Source: Azospirillum endophyticum
GTDB taxonomy: Bacteria > Pseudomonadota > Alphaproteobacteria > Azospirillales > Azospirillaceae
NCBI RefSeq assembly: GCF_016595245.1
Contig: NZ_JAENHM010000077.1
Location: 71,801-135,800, forward strand
DNA: 64,000 nucleotides
Direction: 5' to 3'
The notes beneath the pieces are model-generated. The model was not told the DNA's origin, made no database searches, and worked only from the letters and a program-made list of their open reading frames with translations. Both the position numbers and the translations under genes were made by a program. Shown here piece by piece: positions 9,343 to 17,984 of the stretch; within the stretch, counting starts at the first letter, position 1, and the number at the start of each line of letters is the position of its first letter.

Positions 9343-9371
9343 GCGAGGCCTCCGGCAGCGGAGCCAGCAAG

Positions 9372-9396
9372 GGCGGCGGAGGACTCCGCCGCCTTT
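9372..9396 (+). terminator. Rho-independent terminator after the third porin
   Basis: A nine-base stem GGCGGCGGA / TCCGCCGCC with loop GGAC is followed by TTT. It ends the third porin and lies in the short gap facing the convergent gene at 9415. The T-run is short, so it is weaker than the other two porin terminators. Confidence 0.8.
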
Positions 9397-9414
9397 CCCA
9401 TTGTTCGGTCCGCC

Positions 9415-10002
9415 TTACTTCTTCGGAACGGATTTGGGCTGGTCGGCCTTGGCATCCTTGGGCGCCGTATCGCACATCATGAACAGAACCGACGATTCCA
9501 AGGGTGTCCAGGCCAGCAGGTAACGTTCCTTCTCGCGGTCGGCGAGGAAGACGATCGTTTCGGGATCGGTGACCGACTTGGGATGGATTTCGCCAAGCAG
9601 ATAATCCATCCGGCCATAATTGGCCATCGTCCCTTGGAAGATGTAATCGAGCCGCTCCTGGTCGTCCTTCGCGACCTCCCAGCCGAACTGCTCCTGCCGC
9701 ACGCAGCGGCGGCCGTACTCATCCAGGACCTTGTCCATGAAGGCGCGATAGGTGCCGTCATCGGTCAACGGGAAGGCGGGCTCGCTGAAACGCACCTTGG
9801 TCATCGGCGACCCGAGCATGACCTTGGCCTTGCCCTGCTTGCTGCCGGGCTTCGCCTGGGCCGTGGCCTTGGGGGCCGGCTTCGCATGCTCTTCGGCATG
9901 GGTGGGGCCGGCGACGGAGCAGACGGCGACCGCAGCGGCGAGCAGGCCGGCGGGAGCTGACGACCTCAGGACCGAAAGCAGGGAACGAAACGGACTCCGC
10001 AT
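9415..10002 (-). CDS. Secreted hypothetical protein
   Basis: A 195-aa protein of unrecognised family. A signal peptide (MRSPFRSLLSVLR, hydrophobic core AGLLAAAVAVCSV, end near THA|EE) is followed by a Lys/Ala/Pro linker. A compact domain of about 125 residues comes next, rich in charged residues (YGRRCVRQEQFGWEV, DDQERLDYIFQGTMANYG, DREKERYLLAWTPLE). Two Cys could form a disulfide. The start at 10002 is supported by GAGGAGA seven bases upstream and by the signal peptide; the longer open frame upstream is out of character. A periplasmic location is inferred. Confidence 0.7.
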   Translation of the reverse strand: MRSPFRSLLSVLRSSAPAGLLAAAVAVCSVAGPTHAEEHAKPAPKATAQAKPGSKQGKAKVMLGSPMTKVRFSEPAFPLTDDGTYRAFMDKVLDEYGRRCVRQEQFGWEVAKDDQERLDYIFQGTMANYGRMDYLLGEIHPKSVTDPETIVFLADREKERYLLAWTPLESSVLFMMCDTAPKDAKADQPKSVPKK

Positions 10003-10159
10003 GCGGAGGTCTCCTCGATATGCAGAACGATGACGATACCCGCGCCGATGATCCGGGTTCAGCGGGCATGGTCGCTTGGGGCGCTTGCGTTTCCGCGGAC
10101 CGTCCGCTAACACGCCGCGGAAGCGCTGTACACCCGCAGCGACCGGATTGGGGGCGGCC

Positions 10160-10903
10160 ATGACGACGACGCAGGGCACTGGCAAAGATGCGGAAACCGG
10201 CGCCGAACCAAGCGGTGCCGCAATTGCGGACAGCGTGACGGCACGGCTCGACTCGGTGCGGCGCGCCATCGCGGAGACGGCATCCGCCTGTGGGCGCGGC
10301 GATGGCGCCGTGACACTGGTCGCGGTTTCGAAGACCCATCCGGCCGAAGCGGTGGAGGAGGCGCTCGCCGCAGGCCAACGCGTGTTCGGCGAAAACCGGG
10401 TGCAGGAAGCCAAGGCCAAGTTCCCGGCGCTGAAGGACCGCTTTCCCGACCTGGAACTGCATCTGATCGGTCCGCTGCAAACCAACAAGGTCAGGGACGC
10501 CGTCGCCCTGTTCGACGTGATCCAGACGCTGGACCGCCTCAAGCTGGCCGAAGCACTGGCGGAGGAGATGGCGAAGAGCGGCCACCGCCCACGCTGCCTC
10601 ATCGAGGTCAACACCGGCGAGGAGCCGCAGAAGGCCGGGCTCGCCCCGGCGGAGGTGGAGGCCTTCCTGACCGACTGCCGTGACCGGCTGGGGCTGCCCG
10701 TCACCGGGCTGATGTGCATTCCGCCGGTGGACGAGGAGCCGGCGATGCATTTCGCCCTGCTGGCGGAGATGGCGGGCCGGCTGGGGCTGTCGGAGATCAG
10801 CATGGGCATGAGCGGTGATTACGAGACCGCCGTCCACTTCGGCGCCACCCATGTGCGGGTCGGCACGGCGATCTTCGGCGCACGCCCTTACCCAGCCCAA
10901 TAG
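10160..10903 (+). CDS. yggS: YggS/PROSC-family pyridoxal phosphate homeostasis protein
   Basis: A 247-aa member of the YggS (PLPBP) family, a single-domain alanine-racemase-like TIM barrel that binds PLP without known catalysis and keeps free PLP and amino-acid pools in balance. The PLP lysine is K58 in VAVSKTHPAEAVEEAL. Other family blocks are VFGENRVQEAKAKF, LELHLIGPLQTNKVRDA, MCIPP and SMGMSGDYETAV. About 25 extra polar residues precede the usual start; ATG 10160 is the closest start to that and drops an Arg-rich upstream run. It stands alone, divergent from the 9415 gene. Confidence 0.93.
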   Translation: MTTTQGTGKDAETGAEPSGAAIADSVTARLDSVRRAIAETASACGRGDGAVTLVAVSKTHPAEAVEEALAAGQRVFGENRVQEAKAKFPALKDRFPDLELHLIGPLQTNKVRDAVALFDVIQTLDRLKLAEALAEEMAKSGHRPRCLIEVNTGEEPQKAGLAPAEVEAFLTDCRDRLGLPVTGLMCIPPVDEEPAMHFALLAEMAGRLGLSEISMGMSGDYETAVHFGATHVRVGTAIFGARPYPAQ

Positions 10904-10915
10904 CTGGCCACGGCA

Positions 10916-11464
10916 TCAAATGGTCGGGGCGGCGACGCCCAGCACGCTGCCCGGCTCACAGTCCTTCAGCAGGCGAAGCATGTCGTCAGGCGCCAATGCG
11001 ACGCAGCCGGCAGTCGGCATACGGTCGGGACGGACGAGATGCAGAAAAACCGCGCTGCCCAGCCCGGGCACCACGGGTGCGTCGTTGTGCCCCAAGACCA
11101 CGACGATGTCGTAGACATGGTCCTCCCGCCACATCTCCTCATGGCTGGCCGGATAAGGCAGAACGACCGGATGGTTGTAGGCGGGATCCTCCGGCGCATC
11201 GCACCAACCGTCATGCTCGGCGATGGGGTGGAGCGGCAACCCGGTTTCCGGCGGCGGCAGCCGGTCGGCGCGCCATAGCACACGGCGCAACGGAAACCGG
11301 CCGACGGGGGTGGCGCCGTCGCCTTCGCGCTTGTCGATACGGACGCCGCCACGGCCCAGCATGCAGGGCACCTCCCCGCCCGGCCATCGCAACCGTCCAC
11401 CGGTGACCGGTCCGTCATCATCAGGATTGCCGGGATCCGGTGTCACGATGATGTCGATGGTCAT
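10916..11464 (-). CDS. L,D-transpeptidase (YkuD) family protein
   Basis: A 182-aa YkuD-fold protein. The catalytic signature is HLVRPDRMPTAGC: His near residue 142 and nucleophile Cys154, with CVALAPDDMLRLL after it. The N-terminal half has GDGATPVGRFPLRRVLWR, typical of the short L,D-transpeptidase-like group that has only the catalytic domain. Enzymes of this fold cross-link peptidoglycan stems or attach proteins to them. No signal peptide is visible, which is common in this short subgroup and leaves the cell location open. Its start overlaps the stop of the upstream gene by four bases (ATGA), so the two are translationally coupled. Confidence 0.85.
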   Translation of the reverse strand: MTIDIIVTPDPGNPDDDGPVTGGRLRWPGGEVPCMLGRGGVRIDKREGDGATPVGRFPLRRVLWRADRLPPPETGLPLHPIAEHDGWCDAPEDPAYNHPVVLPYPASHEEMWREDHVYDIVVVLGHNDAPVVPGLGSAVFLHLVRPDRMPTAGCVALAPDDMLRLLKDCEPGSVLGVAAPTI

Positions 11465-12405
11465 CCCGAAATCCGCGTGGTGCCGGTGGCGGTCTGCGCC
11501 GCTTTGCGCGACTGCTCATACTTGGCCAGATTGCGCATCATCGTTTCCGACAGCATGTCCGGCGCGACCGCAGCCGGCCCGGAAGAGGATGCCGTGTCGG
11601 CCGGCTGGGAAGCCGGCTGGCCGGCGCCGAGTTGGGGTTGGGGTTGGGCGCCGTTGGCCGCCGCGCCGGCGCTGCGTGCATTGGCCGTCACTGTTCCCGG
11701 AACCGCCGCCGGAAAATGGGGAACGCTGTGTTTTGCCAGCGCGGAACTGGCCAGCGGCGTGTCGCGCGCCGGCATCTTGCTGGGATGCGGAGCGCCGCCG
11801 GCCGTAAGCTGCGCGCCCGGGATCGGCGAGGCATCGGCAGCGGAGATGGCCGCCGCAAGCCGGACCGGCTGCCCGGCGACAGGGTTCGATGACGATGCCG
11901 GCGCAAGAGCGGTGGGCTTGGCTGCGGCCAGCGCGGCGGCAAGCCCAGCGCCGGGCGCCTGTTGCAGGGAAGACGGCTCCCCGGGGGAGCCGGATGCCGC
12001 CGCCCCCCCCGAGGCGTCCGCGACGGCCGTGGGAGTTGCGGGATGGTCGCCTCCCCCAAAGCCGAGCGAGGCCATGACCGTTTCACCGACATCCTGACCG
12101 GTCGCCTGTTCGATCACCGCGTTGGCGATGGACGCCATGCCCCCGATGACGCCGCCGTACAGCATGTCCCCCATGATCCGCATGGATGGCTGGATGGTGT
12201 CGCCGGTGATCTCGCGATAGACGGTGCTGACGATCGGGATGTGCTGCAGCGGGTTGATGATGTCCAGAAAGTCCCAGAAAGACATGTCGCCCTGGATTTC
12301 CACCGGGCCGCCATTGTGACCGTCGCTGATGACCGGCGACGCCTTTTCGCGCGGCGCCGGACGCTGGACGGCGCTGCTGTCGATGGTGGTCGCGTCGATG
12401 GCCAT
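11461..12405 (-). CDS. Hypothetical protein with small conserved domain and Ala/Pro-rich tail
   Basis: A 314-aa protein of unknown function. Residues about 35-115 form the only ordered-looking part (MSFWDFLDIINPLQHIPIVS, then ITGDTIQPSMRIMGDMLYGG and IGGMASIANAVIEQATG). Its Gly-rich hydrophobic stretch could associate with membrane. The remaining two thirds is low-complexity Ala/Pro/Ser sequence, probably disordered. The ATG at 12405 has GGAAGA upstream; the open frame continues 29 codons further but with no family-like sequence. It overlaps the L,D-transpeptidase by ATGA, so a shared role at the cell envelope is plausible but unproven. Confidence 0.65.
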   Translation of the reverse strand: MAIDATTIDSSAVQRPAPREKASPVISDGHNGGPVEIQGDMSFWDFLDIINPLQHIPIVSTVYREITGDTIQPSMRIMGDMLYGGVIGGMASIANAVIEQATGQDVGETVMASLGFGGGDHPATPTAVADASGGAAASGSPGEPSSLQQAPGAGLAAALAAAKPTALAPASSSNPVAGQPVRLAAAISAADASPIPGAQLTAGGAPHPSKMPARDTPLASSALAKHSVPHFPAAVPGTVTANARSAGAAANGAQPQPQLGAGQPASQPADTASSSGPAAVAPDMLSETMMRNLAKYEQSRKAAQTATGTTRISG

Positions 12406-12617
12406 GGGCGGTCTTCCGGCTCGGTGGTCATGACAGGGCGCAGCAAGTATCGTGCCAAAATCCTGCGCCCGATCCCGCAGGAAACACCCCAAGTCGCCGG
12501 GATCAGAACGGCCCGCACCCGGAATCCGATTCCCAGCACTGCGCAGGCGGCAAGAACTGCCGGGCCGACGGGACGATTCCTGCCTCGCGCCGCTTCAGCG
12601 TCATGATGCGGGGCGGG

Positions 12618-13889
12618 TCAAAACATGTGGCCGCTGCGTTCCGCCTTGGTGCGGAGATAGGCCTCATTGTGGCCGTTGGCGGGGAAGATATGGGCCACCC
12701 GCTCCACCACCGCGATGCCGCAACGGGCGAGCTGCCGCAGCTTCTCCGGGTTGTTGGTCATCAGCCGCACGGCTTCGAAGCCGAGCTGCCGCAGCATCTC
12801 CGCCGCCGGCAGATAGACGCGCTCGTCGGCTTCGAAGCCAAGGATCTCGTTGGCATCCACCGTATCGAAGCCGCGGTCCTGGATGCGGTAAGCGCGCAGC
12901 TTGTTGACCAACCCGATGCCGCGCCCTTCCTGCGCCAGATACAGCAGCACGCCGCTGCCCTGCCGCGCGATTTCGGCGATGGCGCCGCGAAGCTGGTCGC
13001 CGCAGTCACAGCGCAGGGAACCCAGCAGGTCCCCGGTGAAGCATTCCGAATGCAGGCGGGCCAGCACCGGCTGCTTCGGATCGGGATCGCCGATGACGAT
13101 GGCCAGATGCTCCGGTCCGCCGTCGGCCGGGCGGAAGGCATAGATGCGCGTATTCTCAGAGCCCACCAACGGCACCCGCGCGTCGGCGACACGGCGCAGG
13201 GTCCGCACCACATGGACGCGGTAATCGGCGACGTCCGATGCCCGCACCAGCAACAGGTCATGCTTCGCCGCCCATTCCATGGCGCTGATCGCAGGCGATG
13301 ACGGCAGGTCTGCTGTGATGGCGGCGGGCAGCAGCCGGGCCAGCCGGGCGAGGTCCACCGCGGCGGCCTCGCGGCTACCGGGACAGGCTTCGGAAGCGCT
13401 CAGGCCGGCCGGCAACGCATCCTGCGCCTGCGGATGCTGTTCGGGATCGGCCAGCGCATGGGACTGATCGGCGGTCAGCCCGCCGGGCCGATCGAGCGTC
13501 ATGGCACCGAATGCCTCGGCAGCAGCGCCGGGGGCCTGATCGTCGGCGATGTCGCTCACCGGCCGCGCCGCATCGGCGGCCGCCAGCCCAAGCACGACGG
13601 CGCGGCGGCGGGTAACCGCCAGACGGGGAGTACCGCCGGTCAGCGCCTTCAATCGCTCCACCGCGTCGAGCGTCACCGACTCCACCGACACTGCGGCACC
13701 GACGGTACCGTCGGCGGTCTCGATCGCCACCACCTCTCCCCGGCGCAGGGCGGCCAGCACGCGGTCGACGGCGCGTACGGCGGCCTCGTCAATGGGGGCC
13801 GCTGCTGGCGTGACCTTCGCCGCCGGAGCCCCCGAGGGCTTGGGCGGGGCGGCCATGATGGTGGTGGAGGAGGGGCGTTCGGCTTGCAT
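12618..13889 (-). CDS. ribA: GTP cyclohydrolase II with degenerate RibB-like N-terminal half
   Basis: A 423-aa protein of riboflavin biosynthesis. The C-terminal half (from about residue 225) is GTP cyclohydrolase II. It carries the zinc site HSECFTGDLLGSLRCDCGDQ, the QEGRGIGLVNKL loop, and the NEILGFEADERVYLPAAEML and LMTNNPEKL blocks, and makes the pyrimidine precursor of riboflavin. The N-terminal half resembles 3,4-dihydroxy-2-butanone-4-phosphate synthase, but key residues are missing: the usual TGHTEAAVDLARLAG stretch reads as GSREAAAVDLARLAR. The RibB activity has therefore probably been lost. The start at 13889 lacks a good ribosome-binding site; ATG 13856 is an alternative. Confidence 0.92.
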   Translation of the reverse strand: MQAERPSSTTIMAAPPKPSGAPAAKVTPAAAPIDEAAVRAVDRVLAALRRGEVVAIETADGTVGAAVSVESVTLDAVERLKALTGGTPRLAVTRRRAVVLGLAAADAARPVSDIADDQAPGAAAEAFGAMTLDRPGGLTADQSHALADPEQHPQAQDALPAGLSASEACPGSREAAAVDLARLARLLPAAITADLPSSPAISAMEWAAKHDLLLVRASDVADYRVHVVRTLRRVADARVPLVGSENTRIYAFRPADGGPEHLAIVIGDPDPKQPVLARLHSECFTGDLLGSLRCDCGDQLRGAIAEIARQGSGVLLYLAQEGRGIGLVNKLRAYRIQDRGFDTVDANEILGFEADERVYLPAAEMLRQLGFEAVRLMTNNPEKLRQLARCGIAVVERVAHIFPANGHNEAYLRTKAERSGHMF

Positions 13890-14167
13890 CGTCAGCGGCT
13901 TTGCGTAGCGGGAGCGCCGGATCCGGCGCGAAAACGGGACATGGTGCGTTCGGCGGGCGAAGCAAAGCGCAGGTGGCGCGCCCCTGTCCAGCAATTCCCG
14001 CGCGTCACACCGTTGCCCAGGGCGCAACGATCCCCCGCCTTGTCGGCCCAGGGCCTATCAGGGACCGCCGTCCGGCCGTGTCGCCCCCTCCGACGAGTTG
14101 CTCCGACATCTGGGGTCGGACGCGCTAAGATACGAACAATAGTCTTTTATCCGGGAGCATTTCCTCC

Positions 14168-14704
14168 GTGACGATCCCCCCGACACCTTCATTCTCAGAT
14201 CAGGGGCAGGAGCTGCATGGATCCCTGCATCTGCTGATGCCGGCCGACCTTCCGGCCGATGCCTACGGCCGTCAGATGATCGAGGCATTGCGCGCAGCCG
14301 GGGTCGGCATCACGCTTCATGCCCTGCCCGGCCCGCACCCACAGGTGGACGCATCGGCGATTCTAGCCGCCGACGTCGCGCTGACACGACTGCCCGACGG
14401 TGCCCCGGTCCTGCTGGACGGCAATGCCCTGCCCAATCTCGCCGCAGGCCTTGCGGCGGACAGCCGCCGCCTGCACTTCACGGCCCTGGTCGAACATCTG
14501 ACCTGGACCGAGCCTGGACGGCCCGCCGACCAGGCGGCAGTGCAGCGCAGCCTGGAACAGGGTGCGCTGGCCCTGATGCGCCGCGTCGTGGTTCCGGACG
14601 CCGCTACCGCCGCCGCCGTGCGGGACCTGGGCGTGCAGGCCGACCGAATCGTCCACGCCGCCGCGGATACGAGCGGGGTGGCGGTGCTGCTGGCCAATCT
14701 GTAG
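14168..14704 (+). CDS. Hypothetical protein resembling the N-terminal half of a GT-B glycosyltransferase
   Basis: A 178-aa protein starting at GTG 14168, with GGGAG upstream. The sequence reads like the N-terminal Rossmann lobe of a GT4 enzyme: a first strand LHLLMPADLP, helix YGRQMIEALRAAGVGI, a second strand LHALPGP, then LLDGNALPNLA, FTALVEHLTWTEPG and RRVVVPDAATAAAVRDLG. The nucleotide-sugar-binding C-terminal lobe is absent, and no continuation is found downstream. It may therefore be a stand-alone accessory domain or a stable remnant. The family assignment is by fold pattern only. Confidence 0.6.
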   Translation: MTIPPTPSFSDQGQELHGSLHLLMPADLPADAYGRQMIEALRAAGVGITLHALPGPHPQVDASAILAADVALTRLPDGAPVLLDGNALPNLAAGLAADSRRLHFTALVEHLTWTEPGRPADQAAVQRSLEQGALALMRRVVVPDAATAAAVRDLGVQADRIVHAAADTSGVAVLLANL

Positions 14705-14832
14705 AGGAACCGCGCCGTGTCGCCCCCGGCCGTCACCACAAGCCATCACGACAATCCGCCGGTGCCATGCTACTAAGGCGCGGCCCCGGTCAGCCGCCGG
14801 GCCTCCGCCTCCCGACCCAGTGCCGCAAGCCC

Positions 14833-15537
14833 ATGACCATCGCAAAGCGCATCCTCCTGGTCGACGACGACACCGCCCTGCGCCAGTCGCTGGCGGAACA
14901 GCTTCGGCTGCTGGAGGAGGTGGAGACGGAGGAGGCCGGTGATGGCGCCGGAGCGTTGAACGCGGTCCGGACAGCCGGCATGGCGGGGATGGGGTTCTCC
15001 GCCATCCTGCTCGATGTCGGGCTGCCGGATATGGACGGGCGCGACGTGTGCAAGCTGCTGCGGCGCGAGGGGGTGCGCTGCCCCGTCATCATGCTGACCG
15101 CATCCGCCAGCGATGCCGATACCATCCTGGGACTGGAATCCGGCGCCAACGACTATGTGACCAAGCCTTTCCGCCTGGGGGTGCTGATCGCCCGCCTGCG
15201 CGCTCAACTGCGCCAGTACGAGCAGACGGAGGACGCAGTCTTCGCCATCGGTCCCTACAGCTTCCGCCCCGGCGCCAAACTGCTGCTGGACGAAGCCGCC
15301 AACCGCAAGATCCGCTTGACCGAGAAGGAAACCGCCATCCTGAGATACCTGTACCGGGCCGGCGATCTGGTGGTCGGACGGGAAACCCTGCTGGGGGAAG
15401 TCTGGGGATATAACGCCGCGGTCACCACTCACACGCTGGAGACTCACGTTTACCGGCTGCGCCAGAAAATCGAGGCCGACCCGTCCAACGCCCGCATCCT
15501 GGTGACGGAGCCCGGCGGCTATCGTCTGGTGCCTTGA
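14833..15537 (+). CDS. OmpR/PhoB-family response regulator
   Basis: A 234-aa two-component response regulator. The receiver domain (residues 5-118) has the acidic pocket DDD at 11-13, the phospho-acceptor D61 in ILLDVGLPDMDG, T89 and K111 in VTKPF. A winged-helix DNA-binding domain (about 130-232) follows, with LTEKETAILRYLYRA and THTLETHVYRLRQKIE as its recognition region. No histidine kinase lies beside it, so it is an orphan here. ATG 14833 gives the normal start just before the first beta strand; the upstream frame (rich in Pro/Gly) is not part of the family. Confidence 0.92.
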   Translation: MTIAKRILLVDDDTALRQSLAEQLRLLEEVETEEAGDGAGALNAVRTAGMAGMGFSAILLDVGLPDMDGRDVCKLLRREGVRCPVIMLTASASDADTILGLESGANDYVTKPFRLGVLIARLRAQLRQYEQTEDAVFAIGPYSFRPGAKLLLDEAANRKIRLTEKETAILRYLYRAGDLVVGRETLLGEVWGYNAAVTTHTLETHVYRLRQKIEADPSNARILVTEPGGYRLVP

Positions 15538-15551
15538 GAGACATGCCTTGA

Positions 15552-16331
15552 TCAGCGCCTGCCGAAGGGTGTCAGTCCCCGTCGGCTCCCCCGTTCGGCG
15601 ATGGTGACCTCGCCAGCGAAGCCCAACCATCGCTTGCGCTCCTCTGCCTGGGGCTTGGCCGGGTGCTTGCCCAATCGGGCCGCGCCCAGGCCGCTGGCGG
15701 AGGGTCCACCCCACAGGCCGCGCCCACGCGGCACCACCGGCAGCAGCCGCAGCTTGCGCCCGACGATCGCCATCCGGCGGCGCCAGTGGCCAACGTCATG
15801 CGGCGACACGCCGACACGCCGCGCGATTTCACGGTCGGACAACAGCGCGCTGCCGGGATCCTGCAGCAATTCCAACACGGCACGGCGCTTGTCGGTGTCG
15901 GCATGGCGGGAGTGCTTGCGTTCCAGGGCCTTGCCCATGTCCCACAGCTTCTCCGCGGTTTCGCGCGCCAGGGTGCGCCAGCGGTCGGCCTCCTCGCGCT
16001 GGCGATCCGCATCGCCCGCCGCCTTGTCGAACTGCCGACGCAGGGTGGCGAGTTCCAGCTCAAGGTCCTTCACCTGCCGGCGCAGGCCACGGACCAGTTC
16101 GTCCGGTGGAGGCTGCGGGGCAGGCGCGCCGGCGGGGGCGGCGGAAGGCTGAGCAACGGGCGGTGGTTCGGGTACGGGAGGCACCGGCATGCGCGCCCGC
16201 TCCGCCAAGTCGCGGAAGGACAGTCCGGCCCGGGACAGCATGATACGGGCGGCGCGCAGTGCGGACAGCGCCTCGCCCTGATGTTCCGACTCGGCCATGG
16301 CGAGGACTTTGGCGAGCTTGTCAGGATCCAT
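15552..16331 (-). CDS. DUF2786-domain protein with C-terminal helix-turn-helix
   Basis: A 259-aa protein. Residues 4-42 match the short DUF2786 pattern (DKLAKVLAMAESEHQGEAL, then ARIMLSRAGLSFRDL). A Pro/Ala linker follows, then a coiled coil of about 60 residues (DLELELATLRRQFDKAAGD onward). Next is a likely helix-turn-helix (LLSDREIARRVGVSPHDVGH), and the tail is basic. The layout suggests a DNA-binding protein, possibly an oligomer via the coiled coil. Function is unknown. It converges on the orphan response regulator with a 14-base gap. The longer open frame upstream covers a decayed region and is not considered part of the gene. Confidence 0.72.
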   Translation of the reverse strand: MDPDKLAKVLAMAESEHQGEALSALRAARIMLSRAGLSFRDLAERARMPVPPVPEPPPVAQPSAAPAGAPAPQPPPDELVRGLRRQVKDLELELATLRRQFDKAAGDADRQREEADRWRTLARETAEKLWDMGKALERKHSRHADTDKRRAVLELLQDPGSALLSDREIARRVGVSPHDVGHWRRRMAIVGRKLRLLPVVPRGRGLWGGPSASGLGAARLGKHPAKPQAEERKRWLGFAGEVTIAERGSRRGLTPFGRR

Positions 16332-16644
16332 CCGCGTCGGGTTCCGCCGGAGCCGGTCCCCACCCGCGCGGGGACCCTTGGGGGGTCGTGCCACGCTATG
16401 CGCGACGAGCTCCAACTTACCACATCTTATGGGTTTGGACAGGTGCCCTTCGTAGGGCGCCGACTCGCGCCGTGCCGCTTTCAAAAGTCTTGCCCTGTAG
16501 CCTTGGGCTTCGCCCGGAAGGAATCGGCATGGGAGAGATTTGCCAGACTCGGAAAAGCGGGATCGCCACCATGGCGCCGTCATGACCATCCGTTCCACCA
16601 TCAATTCCATGCAAGCGCCTGTCCCGGACGCGGCCGGCGGGTCT

Positions 16645-16911
16645 CCCATCACCGGCTGCGCAATGCCGACGTGATGGTGTATGACAGCACCTCCACCGAC
16701 GCCGAATACCCATCGCGCGTCGGCTGGGTCCACTCGACCTGGCAGGAATGCCTGCGGTTGGCCGAAGTCGCAGGGGTTGGCCGCGCGGTGATCTTCCACC
16801 ACGACCCGGCCCGCACCGACGATGCGCCGGACGCCACCGCGGCGGAAGCGGAAGCGATGCGCCCCGGCTCGCTGGTGACTTGGAAAGGGATGAAACTTTC
16901 CCTTCAGAACC
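16645..16911 (+). pseudogene. C-terminal remnant of an MBL-fold metallo-hydrolase
   Basis: An in-frame stretch on the plus strand reads NADVMVYDSTSTDAEYPSRV, then GWVHSTWQECLRLAEVAG and VGRAVIFHHDPARTDDA. This is the conserved C-terminal part of a metallo-beta-lactamase-fold hydrolase: the ADxMIYDSTYTDxEYP strand with its metal Asp, the GHSTWQEGVRLAEAAGV helix and the final FHHDP His. Here the usual G-H-STW His is kept in the variant V-H-STW. The whole N-terminal half, including HxHxDH, is missing. Upstream sequence in this frame is not homologous and no start is convincing. It is a decayed gene end, not an intact enzyme. Confidence 0.65.
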
Positions 16912-17105
16912 GGAACGCCTCCGCACCGGTTGAACACGCAACAATCCGGTCTACCGATCAAAAGCGCTTGTGCGTGTTCAATGCGCCACAGGTTGCTTTG
17001 TCGCACTGGCCTCTTGTGACATTCTTGGTATTAGATCGGTGTGCAACCCCGCCACGGTTGGGGCGGGCGGGGGTCGTTTAAGCGTGCAAAGCTCGGGGGA
17101 AAGCG

Positions 17106-17942
17106 ATGCGCATGACCGGTCGTGCCTTGGGGATGCTTGCCGTCCTGACCGTCGCGACGCAGCTCGGCGGCTGCGCCACCACGCCACCGCTGGAAGGCGC
17201 CAAGCTGGACGGCGAGCCGCGCAGCGTGATCCTGCAACATCCTGCCAGCGGCGAAACGGCGTCCGTCACCTATTGGCGCCCTGGCGACGGCTATGACCCG
17301 GCCGCGATGCGGCAGCTGGCCGTCCTGTTCCGCGACCGCCGCAGCGACGAGGTGATACCGGTCGATCCGGCCCTGATCGACATGCTGGTGGAACTGCGCC
17401 AGCGCGTCGGCGCTCCCCCTGAGTCGCCAATCCGAATCACCTCGGGGTACCGGTCGAGCATCACCAACGCAAGCCTCGCCCGGACGAACCCGAACGTCGC
17501 CGAGAACTCCTACCATATGCGCGGCCAGGCGGCGGACTTCTCCATCGCCGGCATCCCGCCCTCCCGGTTGGCAGAGGAAGCGGCGGCGATGCAGCGCGGC
17601 GGTTACGCGATGTACGCCCACACCGGTCATGTCCATGTCGACACCGGCCCCTTCCGCACCTGGACACCGAAGACCGGCGAACCACGCGCTCCGCAGATCC
17701 TCGAGGCGCAGGCCCGCGCCCGTACGAGGATTCAGGCATTGGCGCTTGCCCAGAAGACCACCGGCACCAAGGGCCGCGTGCAGGTGGCCGACGCCGCCGC
17801 CAAACCGGGCAAGCCATCGGCAAAGCCGGCCAAGGCTCCAGCCAAATCTGCCGCGAAGGCACCATCGCCCGATCTGTCGCGCGTCCGTGTGGCCCTGGCC
17901 CAGGTAAAGGAAATGCCGGTGCAGAAGACGGCGAAGCGCTAA
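17106..17942 (+). CDS. DUF882 / peptidase M15-like lipoprotein
   Basis: A 278-aa predicted lipoprotein (lipobox QLGGC, Cys23). The catalytic-type domain spans about residues 75-185. It has SGYRSSITNASLA, the zinc ligands H137 and D144 in SYHMRGQAADFSIAG, and a second metal motif TGHVHVDTGPFRTW. This is the YcbK/MepK (M15_2) family, murein endopeptidases or carboxypeptidases. A basic Ala/Lys/Pro tail of about 70 residues follows, which could contact peptidoglycan or be disordered. It stands 43 bases before a histidine phosphatase on the same strand. Confidence 0.85.
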   Translation: MRMTGRALGMLAVLTVATQLGGCATTPPLEGAKLDGEPRSVILQHPASGETASVTYWRPGDGYDPAAMRQLAVLFRDRRSDEVIPVDPALIDMLVELRQRVGAPPESPIRITSGYRSSITNASLARTNPNVAENSYHMRGQAADFSIAGIPPSRLAEEAAAMQRGGYAMYAHTGHVHVDTGPFRTWTPKTGEPRAPQILEAQARARTRIQALALAQKTTGTKGRVQVADAAAKPGKPSAKPAKAPAKSAAKAPSPDLSRVRVALAQVKEMPVQKTAKR

Positions 17943-17984
17943 ACTCCGGGCGCATCGCCGCTCACGAGCATTGTCCGATCGTCC

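Noticed and set aside
16932..17081. Extension of the metallo-hydrolase remnant to the stop at 17081
   Set aside because: Homology-like sequence ends near 16911; the following residues look random although the frame stays open.
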